A stretch of DNA of 64,000 nucleotides, from NCBI GenBank assembly GCA_001972305.1, contig BDDD01000174.1, forward strand, positions 368,331 to 432,330, read 5' to 3'. Within the stretch, counting starts at the first letter, position 1. Every line of letters begins with the position of its first letter. Shown piece after piece: positions 20,001 to 29,222 of this stretch. This DNA is from Cephalotus follicularis. Taxonomy: Eukaryota; Streptophyta; Magnoliopsida; Oxalidales; Cephalotaceae. A model generated the notes under the pieces. That model saw nothing but the letters and a program-made list of their open reading frames with translations. It was not told the DNA's origin and did not search any database. The translations under genes were made by a program, and so were the position numbers.

Positions 20001-22658
20001 CCATTCTCCCCGGTAAACTTGCAACCATGAGAATCTAGAACCCCCAAGGAAATCAGGTTTTTCTTCAGCTCCGAAACATGCCAAGCTTCCAAAGTTCTAA
20101 TCACACCGTCAAACATCTTGATCTGAACTTTCCCACATCCAAAAAGTTCCCCAACAGAACCTTCCCCTCCTTGACGTCATAGGTGGTGAACCAATCCCTG
20201 TTAGGTGTCATGTGAAAAGAACATCCCGAATCAAGAATCCAACTACTGGTGTTATTTACGCAAACAAACAGAACTAAATATGCATCAGCCTCATCCGAAC
20301 TTTCATTCACTACACCTGCATTAGCTTCGACTGTATTCCCCTTAACTATTCCCTTTCCTTTGTATCTCGGACAATCAACTTTACAATGCCCAGTTTCATT
20401 ACAAATAAAAAATCGAGAATTCTTAGCTCTCGACTTAGATCGTGACTTACCTCTTTTACCCGATCCTATCTCTCTGTTCCTGCCTCTAGCCACCAAGCCT
20501 TCTGCCTGATTTTCTCCCATATTTTCTGACACCCTTTTCTTCAACTCCCTAGACTGCAATGCATCCTTAACATCATTTACATCAATGGAGTCTCTACAAT
20601 ATAACATGGTATCCACAAAGTGATCATATGAGGATGGCAACGAACACAGCAAGATTAAGGCTTGATCTTCATCATCAATTTTAATATTTGTATTTTTCAA
20701 ATCATGAATAACCTTATTAAAATTGTCAATATGCTCTTTTACGAACATACCTTCCTTCATTCGAAGAGTATACAGGCGTTGTTTGAGATACAACCTGTTT
20801 GTGAGTGACTTGGTCATGTAGCGACTCTCCAGTTTATTCCATAACCCAATCGCCGTAGTCTCGTCCAAAAATTCCCGGAGAACGTCTTCCTCCAAACACA
20901 GCTGAATCGATGTATGTGCCATGTTTAGGATCCTCTTCTTCTCCGCCTGAGACATATCCTCAGGTAAACCTTCTTCACCATCTGTTGCCCCCCAAACTTC
21001 TTATTGTATTAGCAATGCCCGCATCTTAACACGCCACATACTGAAATCGCATGTTCCATCAAATTTCGCAATATCGAACTTGGTTGACATCTTGAATTCT
21101 GAAGCAAGAACATGTCTCTGATACCACTTGTTGAAAAACTAGCTTCAGAAATCTCTAACAACCTAATAGCAAAATTTAATCAAGCAACCACAAGCAAAGC
21201 AATTAGGATAAATCGACACAAGATTTACGTGGTTCGATCAATGTGATCTACGTATACGGGCAAAGGTGATATGGATTTTATTATGTGAATTCGGATTACA
21301 ATAAGTCTCTAGGCTCTCTAGGTTACTCTCTCTATGTGTCACTCACTTTTTACAGCCGCCCCCCTTTTGATATATATATTAGCTAGGTTACACAAAACCC
21401 TACTCAAATAGATAAGGGAAGAAAACTCAGAAATAGCAATATTTTTCCATCGCAAGCGTCGACGGTTTTATTCAAACTGTCGACGCTTTAGTGCATAGCG
21501 TTGACGGTTTGACGCCGACTGTCAGTGCTTTATTCCAGAGGGTATTTGTCCTTCTCTGCACTTCCAAAGCGTCGACTGTTTTCTCCTTCATCTTCAAAGC
21601 ATCGGCAGTTTCAACTAAAGCGTCATCGGTTTCGATCAAAGCGTCGGTGCTTTAAGCAGAAATTTCAAGCCATAATTCAACATATCAAAATATCTGTAAT
21701 TGCAAATGTGTCAGATAGGATAAATACCAAAAGAGGTATAACTATAGTGCAAAAACATTATTTGAAAAATGGGCTACTTAACCTAATATGTCATACCTTA
21801 GGATATGGAATTCTTTTGTTATATATAACACCAAAGTCCACAGTCATATGAAATTATGAATGGTTTTAAATCCAAGTATTGAATATTATGAAATTTGTAT
21901 TGTTTTTTCTATTTTGATAAATAAATAAAGTATAATTAGCTCCATGCAATTCCTTAATGTCTACAATATTGCACCATATGTTCAGTTATTGTAATGTGTT
22001 ATGCTATATAACCTTTAAATATTTTGTTTTTTCCCTTCATATTGGAGAGCCATATTGATGTATATACATGTCTCGATTTAACAGCTATCTACGTAGATGA
22101 AGATGATATAGCCACCTATACTATAAAAACGATAGATGACCCTCGAACTCTCAACAGGACATTGTATATTCGTCCATTCAAAAACATCTTATCACAGAGA
22201 GAAGTTGTTCGGATTTGGGAAAAATTGATCGGCAGTGACTTGAATAAGTCTTCCCTACCCAAAGAAGAGTTCCTAGCCTCCATGAAAGGTGAGTGAGACA
22301 TTAATTAGATCACTAAGTAGAAAGTATGATTATTCAGCGATGATATCATAACTTTTAATTAAAAATTTTTCTTTAGTTTTTAATAATAAGAAAGTTCTAT
22401 AAAATATTACAATTAAGTTACCAAAGCACAGTCCAATAATTGGAAATTTGTTTGTGAATGGTCTAATCAACTTTTATTTGTTGTTTTGCAAAAGGACAAA
22501 GTTATGAAGAGCAAGTTGGCCTAACACATTACTATCACGTTTGCTATGAGGGATGCCTTACAAATTTTGAAATCGGAAATGATGGAGGAGAAGCTACTGC
22601 ACTTTATCCAGATTTTCAATACACCACCGTCCATGAGTACCTGAAACGCTATTTGTAA
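1735..22658 (+). CDS. PLR: Pinoresinol-lariciresinol reductase (PLR), 4 exons, giant intron 2
   Basis: NADPH-dependent reductase of the NmrA/isoflavone-reductase-like family (PIP group). It is expected to reduce pinoresinol to lariciresinol and on to secoisolariciresinol in the cytosolic lignan pathway. Exons 1735-2064, 2200-2440, 22085-22288 and 22495-22658 join with GT..AG borders and matching phases into 939 nt, that is 312 residues plus TAA. PLRs are usually about 312 residues. The N-terminal NADPH loop GGTGYLG is at residues 10-16. The catalytic lysine of the family falls at residue 138 in [29 protein letters not shown] and the C-terminal VHEYLKRYL are family hallmarks. No stop or frameshift is seen. 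Intron 2 (2441-22084) carries three nested retrotransposons, nearly all in native non-coding intron. Related enzymes (isoflavone reductase, phenylcoumaran benzylic ether reductase) share the fold, but the '[20 protein letters not shown]' segment favours PLR. Stereospecificity cannot be read from the sequence. Confidence 0.9.
2200..2440 (+). CDS. PLR: PLR exon 2
   Basis: The acceptor TTATAG precedes 2200. The exon codes [13 protein letters not shown] through LLGDGNQK, including catalytic Lys138. It ends one base into the next codon before GTACCA at 2441. Intron 1 is 135 bp. Reading through 2441 leaves the family sequence at once. Confidence 0.92.
2682..3128 (-). repeat. T1 left LTR, part 1
   Basis: Starts TGTTGTAAAACTAGC and matches 21129 onward. 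It is cut at ..GCGTCGAC by the insertion of T2. Its last 120 bp hold degenerate GCGTCGACGG-type units. Confidence 0.9.
3129..6469 (-). repeat. T2 left LTR (3' LTR in element orientation), 3341 bp
   Basis: Starts TGACACGCCCCGTTCC and ends ..GTCGTTACA. It matches 13672-17009 along its whole length. The adjoining TCCTCTCTCCC (6470-6480) is, on the minus strand, the polypurine tract. Several short frames inside have counterparts in the other LTR but no protein-family features, and are not called as genes. Confidence 0.9.
6497..7210 (-). pseudogene. T2 integrase C-terminal part and chromodomain
   Basis: Continues the integrase interrupted by T3: [19 protein letters not shown], then [14 protein letters not shown] and a [19 protein letters not shown] tether. 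It ends in the chromodomain-type segment [16 protein letters not shown] stop and frameshift near 6905 divide it. This part ends just before the polypurine tract and left LTR. Confidence 0.85.
7211..7630 (+). repeat. T3 5' LTR, 420 bp
   Basis: TGTTGAATTGTC..ATATCCAACA. It carries a TATA-like ACTATAAATATG near 7427. Followed at once by the PBS. Confidence 0.95.
7633..7644 (+). other. T3 primer binding site (tRNA-Met type)
   Basis: TGGTATCAGAGC, two bases after the 5' LTR, is a perfect plant copia PBS. Confidence 0.9.
7740..8171 (+). pseudogene. T3 gag, N-terminal part, in-frame stop
   Basis: Starts [20 protein letters not shown], the usual copia gag opening ([17 protein letters not shown]). 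It runs 143 codons to an in-frame TGA at 8169-8171. The same frame stays open beyond it ([20 protein letters not shown]), so one point mutation, or read-through, separates the two halves. The gene is otherwise undamaged, consistent with its youth. Confidence 0.88.
8172..9749 (+). pseudogene. T3 gag C-terminus, protease and integrase core, truncated at LTR
   Basis: One continuous frame in phase with the upstream gag. In order: two CCHC knuckles ([28 protein letters not shown]), protease [12 protein letters not shown], the GAG-pre-integrase HHCC region ([23 protein letters not shown]), then the integrase core with [17 protein letters not shown] and [11 protein letters not shown], that is the D, D, E positions. 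It stops at AIYMLN, where the 3' LTR begins. The last ten residues are LTR-encoded. RT and RNase H are absent. Confidence 0.92.
9718..10137 (+). repeat. T3 3' LTR, 420 bp
   Basis: Same termini and length as the 5' LTR, with one mismatch seen. It joins directly to integrase coding sequence at 9717/9718. Confidence 0.95.
10143..10996 (-). pseudogene. T2 integrase, N-terminal part
   Basis: After the deletion junction the frame reads [14 protein letters not shown] and [20 protein letters not shown], the linker before the HHCC zinc-binding domain. It then passes into core-domain remnants with stops down to 10143, where T3 interrupts. The gene resumes at 7205. Confidence 0.75.
10997..11743 (-). 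pseudogene. T2 reverse transcriptase, RNase H deleted
   Basis: Open from 11743. Typical chromovirus RT with [46 protein letters not shown] and the active-site region [13 protein letters not shown]. At about 10997, just after NVVFLG, the reading passes straight into the linker preceding integrase. The end of RT and all of RNase H (several hundred bp) are therefore missing. The out-of-frame tail of the frame to 10835 is noise. Confidence 0.85.
11749..13543 (-). pseudogene. T2 gag and protease (degraded)
   Basis: Gag begins near 13543 ([16 protein letters not shown]), has an in-frame TAG before 13264, and continues through [21 protein letters not shown] and [10 protein letters not shown] to further stops near 12960. 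The open block 12573-11749 has a Cys-rich knuckle region ([26 protein letters not shown]) and the aspartic protease motif [13 protein letters not shown], followed by [11 protein letters not shown] one-base frameshift near 11760 separates it from RT. Confidence 0.85.
13672..17009 (-). repeat. T2 right LTR (5' LTR in element orientation), 3338 bp
   Basis: Starts TGACACACCCCGTTCC and ends ..GCCGTTACA. Just inside (about 13650-13667) the minus strand reads TTGTATTAGAGAG, a decayed version of the tRNA-Met PBS TTGGTATCAGAGC. Confidence 0.9.
17015..17099 (-). repeat. T1 left LTR, part 2
   Basis: Resumes TGTTTTCTCCTTCATC exactly where part 1 stopped, judged against the intact right LTR at about 21577. 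It ends ..ATAATTCAACA. Together the two parts make 532 bp, against 554 bp for the right LTR, which has an extra GCGTC unit. Confidence 0.9.
17185..18720 (-). pseudogene. T1 reverse transcriptase / RNase H (degraded)
   Basis: The RT N-terminus is at 18694-18512 ([20 protein letters not shown]). The main RT block is 18355-17723 ([20 protein letters not shown]). The catalytic YVDD motif reads YVDE, so the active site is altered. RNase H pieces follow to about 17185 with several stops, including TTEAEYMAL near 17480. The right boundary is approximate. Confidence 0.8.
18887..20116 (-). pseudogene. T1 GAG-pre-integrase and integrase (degraded)
   Basis: Open blocks 20116-19889, 19795-19460 and 19420-18887, separated by stops or frameshifts. 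Visible are the HHCC-region remnant (CEHCVYGKQ), the core motifs IHSDIWGP and LRTDNGLEY, a shifted [19 protein letters not shown] carrying the usual Glu-helix region in altered form, and the copia-type C-terminal [11 protein letters not shown]. An interrupted polyprotein with no intact frame. Confidence 0.85.
20101..21090 (-). pseudogene. T1 gag and start of protease (degraded)
   Basis: The frame begins with ATG at 21090 ([12 protein letters not shown]). It meets an in-frame TAA at 21001-21003, then runs open from 20955 to 20101. The copia gag domain (about [20 protein letters not shown] to [11 protein letters not shown]) is followed by a CCHC knuckle whose first Cys is lost ([14 protein letters not shown]) and the protease motif [10 protein letters not shown]. 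The frame is lost after LLGN. Non-functional. Confidence 0.85.
21115..21126 (-). other. T1 primer binding site (initiator tRNA-Met type)
   Basis: The minus strand reads TGGTATCAGAGA two bases inside the right LTR, the usual plant copia PBS complementary to initiator tRNA-Met. Confidence 0.8.
21129..21682 (-). repeat. T1 right LTR (5' LTR in element orientation)
   Basis: Starts TGTTGAAAAACTAGC and ends ..ATAATTCAACA, followed by the TATCA duplication. It contains a run of GCGTCGACGG / GCGTCGGTGC units at about 21458-21650. Confidence 0.9.
22085..22288 (+). CDS. PLR: PLR exon 3
   Basis: The acceptor TTAACAG ends at 22084. The split Ala codon (G + CT) restores [14 protein letters not shown] exactly in phase with exon 2, 19.6 kb upstream. 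The exon runs through [17 protein letters not shown] to EEFLASMK. The donor is a consensus GTGAGT at 22289, with one base of the next codon kept in the exon. Confidence 0.92.
22495..22658 (+). CDS. PLR: PLR exon 4 (C-terminus)
   Basis: The acceptor GCAAAAG ends at 22494. The split Gly codon is followed by [19 protein letters not shown], then the [10 protein letters not shown] terminus and TAA at 22656-22658. Intron 3 is 206 bp. Length and ending match the family C-terminus. Confidence 0.92.
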
Positions 22659-23765
22659 TATTGTAGTAAGGGAAAACACTCAACCTTCTTAAGAAGTACT
22701 GTAAAATTTGTTGGAGTACTAGCGAGAAGAAGCTACTTCTTTGTCTTTCATTTCATAATAACATCAATAAAATGTAATTGCTTCAACAATCAAATGTTTG
22801 AATATTCCATAAAATAGTTACTTGAGCATGTGTAATGTTTGATCGTTATTTCTTCTTTTTTCTTTAAAAAATAATGGGTTACACAACAACACAACAATGG
22901 GTAACCATCTTATTCCTTAAATACTCTCGATATCAATGTGTTGACGCAAAGAACCGGTTCTTCGATTAACACAACAATAAATGATTTTAAGATGGTTTTT
23001 CTTGACTTACAAGACAATTGAAAAACAAAAAAGTGACTGAAGGTAGACTTTGGGAACATCCTCTAATGCTTAAGTCAGTATAGATAGTATTCCTCAATAA
23101 TTAAGGGTTTCGAACCTGGTTCTTGTCTTTTGATGATGTATTTATATTGGAAGAAGTAGGGTTATCATAGGGATTTGATATTATCTTTACTTCTAGAAGG
23201 GATCCCTTTGATTCTTAACGTTATTAGTGTATTTGATCAAACTAGGATTCTCTTCATTAATGCTGATCTTTTCACGTAGCGCGTTCTGATTAGCTGGATA
23301 TTTTTACCCGTATCATATGCTCCCTTACTTTCTAGACTCCTAAGTTCTTGGGTCAGAGGTGGAAAGTATATCACAGGTGTGGAAGTAGTTGTAATGATCC
23401 TCTATTGGATATGTTTGAATAGTCACCCTTACTCATATTTTGTAGGAACATATTGGACAAACTTGTCGAGACCTGCTTTGACAAGATCTTCAATTCCCTT
23501 TATACAAAATTAAGTAGGTAGAATTAGTCATTAAACTTCATTTGGCAGCGCAGACCTGTGCTTGTTAAAGTAGATTTCACCTTGTGTAAGTGGAAAAAAA
23601 AAAAAACAGAGCTTATGTAAAATCCTTGGTCTGCCCATTTCATTGCTCTTGTGTTTTTCTTATCTTTTTTGGTAAAGATGACTGGTCTGCTCTCTTCTTT
23701 TCTTTGGTAGAGATGACTGGTCTAATCTATTCTATTATTCGGTGAGTTAAATATAAGGGACGCAC
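22659..23765. other. PLR 3' flank, no gene seen
   Basis: AT-rich 3' UTR and intergenic DNA. Apart from the AATAAA at 22766 I see no coding frame, repeat family or RNA gene. Confidence 0.6.
22766..22771 (+). terminator. PLR poly(A) signal
   Basis: A canonical AATAAA hexamer lies 108 bp after the PLR stop codon, followed by AATGTAATTG, a typical plant 3'-end context. Confidence 0.55.
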
Positions 23766-25312
23766 TATAACACCCCCGATTTGGAACCGGAATCACTCCT
23801 GATTCGGGATCGGTGTGTCACACAAAACTAACTTACAGAATCATGTCAAAATATCTTAATCTTTATTCAAATCATCTTCTAAAATTCTAAACTACAAATA
23901 TGATCCTTAACATAATTTCAAAATGTTGTTCATAACACCGGTAACATATGAGCATAAACAACTATTATTCAGTTGACAGAATCAAACTCCTAAGTGTTTA
24001 AATCAACTTAAACTCCAAGTTCCATAACCATAACATTACTAAAAGAAACCAAATTCTAAAATGTCCTCAAACCAAAGTGTTTCTCTCATCATACTTGCCC
24101 TAGATGCTCCTGACAACTTGCCGCATGGAAAACAAAAACGCGACAGAGCAAACCTCAGTACGGATATAGAATCACAAAACAGTTTACGAACAATATAGTT
24201 TACGAAACAAAACAAAACAGTTTACAAAACAGAACAGTTTCCGAAACAAATCAAAACAGTTACGAAACAAAACAAAACAAAACAGTTTCTGAAAAGTACG
24301 AAACAAAACATATTCAGAACAAAACAAAATAAAACAATACGAATCTTTTACGAAAATAGAATAATTCATAAATGAACTAGATTTATACAATTTAAATGGC
24401 ATTCATGTAAAACATATATATATATATTATATATATATGCAAGGAGTTTGCAAATCCCACATGCTCCGACGGAACGACATGTACGGCACTACACAATAAA
24501 TTCCCATAATATAACATAACATATATCCTAGGGTCAACATATGCGCCTCTATTCCGAAGGGGATCCAAATCCTATGCAGAAGATATAAAAAAACATAGAG
24601 AGACGTCGTAGACTAATCACACTGCTACGGATAGTGTCATGTCCCCGTGCTAGGCCTACGACATGCATATGGTACCCCTATAGGTGGTTCAGATATATTC
24701 CCAGTATTTCAAAAATAATGACTTTATCAAAAATCATTTCAAAATAACAATTGAAAATAAAATAACATACTTTTATAATCAAAAGTCATGCTCATTTTAT
24801 TCCAAAATATTGTTTTACTATGAAAACAATTCAAATCATAAACGGTTTTGCAAAAATTTTCCGAACATATCCGAAATCATTTCTATATCCATAAATTATC
24901 AACATACCTTCGAAAGTCATGCTCATTTTAAAAATATCAACATACTTTCTTAATTGAAAGCCATGCTCATTTGATTTCACAAATAATTAAAAAGAGTACA
25001 TAAAATCTGCATTTTATTCATAAAATCAGAGATATTCAACGTAATAAAACTGAATTTATTCAATTAAAACCGAAAGAGATATCCAAAAACGAAAAATCCA
25101 TACAAAAAGCAAAATCGAATTCATTTCCATAAAAACTGAAGAATCCATACTAAAAAAACAAAACTGGATTCATTTCATTAAAAACCAAAAGAAAAGTTCA
25201 AGAACAAAGAATAATTTCGTACTAAAAGCAAAACTGATTTCATTTAAACAAAACTAAAGAAGAAGTCCAAAGACGAAGAATAAATCCGCACGTTAAAAAC
25301 ACAGATGTGATT
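23766..25312 (-). repeat. Degraded gypsy-type LTR fragment (C-left)
   Basis: Begins TATAACACCCCCGATTTGG, which resembles the outer end of chromovirus LTRs in this window (T(G)TAACACCCC). It is non-coding and AT-rich, with a simple repeat of CGAAACAAAACA-type units (24177-24340). It is cut at 25312 by the start of element A's LTR. It may be the left end of the same LTR whose right end is at 37276-37536. That link is an inference. Confidence 0.4.
24177..24340. repeat. Simple repeat, (cgaaacaaaacaaaacagttta)-like
   Basis: About seven irregular copies of a 20-25-bp A/C-rich unit (ACGAAACAAAACAAAACAGT). Short frames across it read as Phe/Leu-rich noise. Confidence 0.7.
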
Positions 25313-27874
25313 TGTCACACCCCATTTTCCGTTAAGACAACATATATGGTGATATCAGTTATAATATAATAATCCAACATTCAACATTTAAACAATTTCA
25401 TTAACATAAGCGGACGCATTCTATTGCCGGATTATAAAATTATCCGCACGCAGCCCATACCACGTGCTTATACAATACCAACAATTATCCTTTTACATAT
25501 TGAAAATGTAAAACAACAACAACAACGGAGTATGATCGTTCATTTCAATACAAAACATAGTGAATAACAACCTTAACAAAATAGAAGCTCTCCAATAAAG
25601 CTTCAGCAACACTTCCCCGAAAGCCTTCACTTAATCTGAAATTGTAGGGGGTTAGCCGTTGTCCTCACTTGGCTAAGAAGGAATAAAGCATGAAAAAGAA
25701 TATATAAATGTAACATGCATGTCAATTATTTTGAAATAGCACATATATAAGTATTTCAATATATATAAGCAATCATGCCAAGTGTCCATAGACAGTACAA
25801 TTCAAGAATACCGCACATGGGTAAAATCAATCAATACAGTGGTTTGGGTGTCACATGTCACTAACTCCTAGCACCAACTGTGCACCACCTAACTATCACC
25901 CTACACTACGAAGATGATAGATCAGGTCAATTCTGCCGATATTTAGGGGGCAAGTAACAATCAGAATCTGCATTGCAGATAAGTATGGTGGAATCTCTAG
26001 CCAACTCCTGGCACATAGGACCACCCCGTAGCCAATGATGTCTCCTATCACTCGACTAACGGAAATAACATAGACAGACAATTCAATCAATTCAATAGCA
26101 ATGTTACATATTTTTATAATATGCAATATAGTAGTTATTTTCTTTTGAAATCCTTTAACAATTCAGTAACCGTACCTCTCATTGGAGGAAACGGTATTCA
26201 GTACAGTAGTTGTGTCTCTCATAGGAGGAAAATCAGTAAATCGATTAATAATAAGTTTTCATTTAGAAAACCACAATAATAAAACCCATTTTGTGCTTAT
26301 AACACTAGTTGGTTTAATCATTAATATTAAGTGTAACATTAGTATTTATGAACACTTAATAGCTATACTGTATCTATAACATCATTTTTAAACAGCAGCG
26401 GAACAATCACAAGTCAAGGGTTCAACAAGATATTAGTGTACCCTAGTCAGTCTTGCACAACTCTCCCTAGGAGTTTATAAGTTGTTTGCTTTCAAACTAA
26501 AACTACATAAGTCCATGATTGACTGTTACGGTCATCCCATATGGAGGCCTGTGTAATTTTACACAATTTAAAGCCTAACAGCAGCTAATTATCAGCAATT
26601 TGTTACTTAACAGTTGGTTGTTTCTAAGAATAGCCGGCTGTTTTCATTAGGCAGTCGACTGTTTGTCCTTAACAGTCGACTGTTTGCATTGAGCAGTCGA
26701 CTGTTGGGTTTAAACAGTCGGCTGTTTTTGTCCAGAATCGTCAGACAGTAATTTAAATAAACAGAGTAAGCATGTTCACCATCAAAATTCCAATCAATCA
26801 GTAACATGCAATCATACAGAAATCATCCAAGCATGATATACATATCATATCTTATAAAACATGTCAAAACCCCAACCTCAATTGCTATCGCAGAATCAAA
26901 TTGAGTTGATTCCTCTCTTTGAGTTCGAAGTCCCAACTCCACACAAACTTTCCAATTTCAGCAGGTTAATCTATACCATTGCATGTTTGTATGCATATAC
27001 ATTAAAACCAGTAAGTTGTTTTGTTTATCTAATCATGATAACAACTATAATCCAACCAGTAGCTTAGTGAAATCTCTTTACTCTAGTTCCACATTTAACC
27101 AACTTTCATTCCCATTCTAATTCCAGGGTTATAGTTCCAAAGTTATGTTTAACAGTGGATACATATAGCTAACATCAGTTTTTGATTCACTAACAACCTT
27201 AATATCAGTAATAACTCGAGATGGTGACTTACCAGGACGATTTAAAGCTTCACTCTCCCTTTGCAACTCCAACTATCAACATGCAAGCTCCAACAATTCT
27301 CTCATTCGATTTTCTCTCCTCAGTGTTTCCTAACACTCAAATCAAGCTCTTCACAACTGATATATAGAAGGCTTAAGGCTTAAGAATTCGACAGATTCCA
27401 TAACTACAAACCCAGCATTTACTTCCTCTCTCTCTCACATGCATGTTCCTCACTTTTTCTTCTTTCAATTTTTGTCTTGCAGGTTGCAGGCCTGCAGGTG
27501 GAATAGAGCACATGCAAGGCACCACCCTTGCATGTTAAGGCAGCTAGTGACACGTATCTCTCATGCATGATACGGTTAAAATACCTGTCATCATCTGCCC
27601 TGCCCTGTTTCACGCCATGCACAGACACCTGTCTGAGCCAGACCAGTCGACTGTTGCCCTATGACAGTCAACTGTCACTCCCTGAATCAAAACAATCGGC
27701 TATTACCCTGTGACAGTCGGCTATTTGAGGCTGGTTTTGGTTACTTAAGCTTATTCCTTCAATTAAAACCATAGTCACAAATCATATAACAAATGGACAT
27801 TGAAATTCAATGTAAGTGCATATTTTATTCATCAAGAGTACAATATACACGAATTGTAAATTGCGGTCATTACA
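25313..27874 (-). repeat. Element A 3' LTR, 2562 bp
   Basis: TGTCACACCCCATTTTCC..TTGCGGTCATTACA. The adjoining TTCCCCCCACC (27875-27885) is the polypurine tract on the minus strand. It contains two clusters of CAGTCGACTG-type palindromes. Confidence 0.88.
26600..26740. repeat. CAGTCGACTG palindrome cluster in LTR A
   Basis: Perfect CAGTCGACTG at 26652, 26673 and 26694. The spacing is 21 bp each time. Diverged flanking copies (CCGGCTG, CAGTCGGCTG) occur. Further copies occur at about 27645-27725 in the same LTR. Confidence 0.85.
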
Positions 27875-27915
27875 TTCCCCCCACCTTAAAGAAAATTCGT
27901 TCCCGAATTTAACTT

Positions 27916-29200
27916 TTACATTCCAAACAAGTGAGGGAACGTTTCCATCATATCAGCTTCACGTTCCCAGGTTGCCTCGCCGACCCCGTGAAACCGCCAC
28001 AATACCTTTACCATAGGAATGGTCTTATTCCTCAGTACTTTCTCCATTCGGTCCACAATCCTCGTCAGCCTCTCTTCATCAGATAAGTTATCACTGATGA
28101 ATCGAGGGTCGTAGCTCAATATGTGAGATGGGTCAGGTACGTATTTCCGTAACATGGAAACGTGAAACACGTTATGAACATTCGACAAACTGGGCGGTAG
28201 TACAATCTGATATGCCACTTCCCCCACTCTCTCCAGTATCTCATAAGGTCCAATATACCTTGGAGCCAACTTCCCCATGAGGCCAAAACGGTGTATCCCT
28301 TTCGAAGGCGAGATCTTTAGGAAAACACGATCCCCCTTCTCACACTCTAGCTTTCTCCTTTTTACATTGGCGTAACTCTTTTGCCGACTCTGTGCAGCTA
28401 GCAGTCTCTTCCTGATCATTTCCACTTTGTCAGTAGTCTCTTGTACTAAGCCCGGTCCCAACACTTATCTCTCACCTACCTTGTCCTAGCAAATAGGCGA
28501 TATGCACTTTCTCCCATACAATGCTTCATAGGGAGCCATTCCAATGCTGGTGTGAAAGCTATTGTTGTAAGAGAACTCAATCAGTGACAGGTGATCCCCC
28601 CAACTCCCAGCGAAATCAATCATACAAGCCTGTAGCATATCTTCAAGGGTCTGAATGGTACGCTCGGACTATCCGTCGGTCTGTGGGTGGAACGCGGTAC
28701 TGAAGTTCAAGGCTGTTTCCATTGCTGCTTGGAACTTTTCCAGAACCTTGAAGTGAATCTAGCGTCAAGGTCACAAACAATACTGACCGGCACTCCATGC
28801 AATCTCACTATCTTCTGGATATACAATCAAGCCAACTTCTCGATAGAATACGTCATGTTCATTGGAAGAAAGTGAGCAGACTTAGTGAGTCTGTCCACTA
28901 CAACCCATACTGCTTCATGCTGATTTCGTGACCTCGGTAACCCCGACACAAAGTCCATGGTCACATGCTCCCATTTCCACTCAACCACTGGTAACGATTG
29001 TAGCAGTCCCGTAGGTTTCTGATGTTCAGCCTTCACTCTCTGATAGGTCAAACATCTTGCTACATATTTCGCAATCTCTCTTTTCATACCACTCCACCAA
29101 TAGTTGTTTTTCAAGTCATGCCACATGTTGGAACTTCCTGGGTGAACACTATATTTTGACTTGTGGGCTTGCTGCAGTAGCTCATACCTGATGCTCTCGT
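27916..29200 (-). pseudogene. Element A integrase and chromodomain (degraded)
   Basis: Block 29126-28827 holds the zinc-binding part and start of the core ([51 protein letters not shown]). The core then continues with several stops. Block 28464-27916 holds the tether (GPYEILERVGEVAYQIVLPP) and chromodomain (VLWRFHGVGEATWERE). The polypurine tract follows. Not translatable as one protein. Confidence 0.85.
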
Positions 29201-29222
29201 CATCCGGAACACATATCCTTCC

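Larger units (their letters stand above)
2682..21682 (-). mobile_element. T1: Ty1/copia retrotransposon (Tork/TNT1-like), minus strand, in PLR intron 2
   Basis: Perfect 5-bp target duplication TATCA at 2677-2681 and 21683-21687, with TG..CA LTR ends. The left LTR is split by element T2. Without T2 the element is about 5.1 kb. Gag, protease, integrase, RT and RNase H pieces read on the minus strand, antisense to PLR, in the usual copia order. All carry stops or frameshifts. The PBS is at 21115-21126. A purine-rich stretch on the minus strand (17100-17109) abuts the left LTR. About 14 differences in the first 140 bp of the two LTRs (by eye) make it the oldest of the three nested elements. Confidence 0.9.

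Noticed and set aside
24184-24402. Phe/Leu-rich 72-codon frame that mimics a membrane protein
   Set aside because: Encoded by the simple repeat of AAAACAAAACA units. No real domain.
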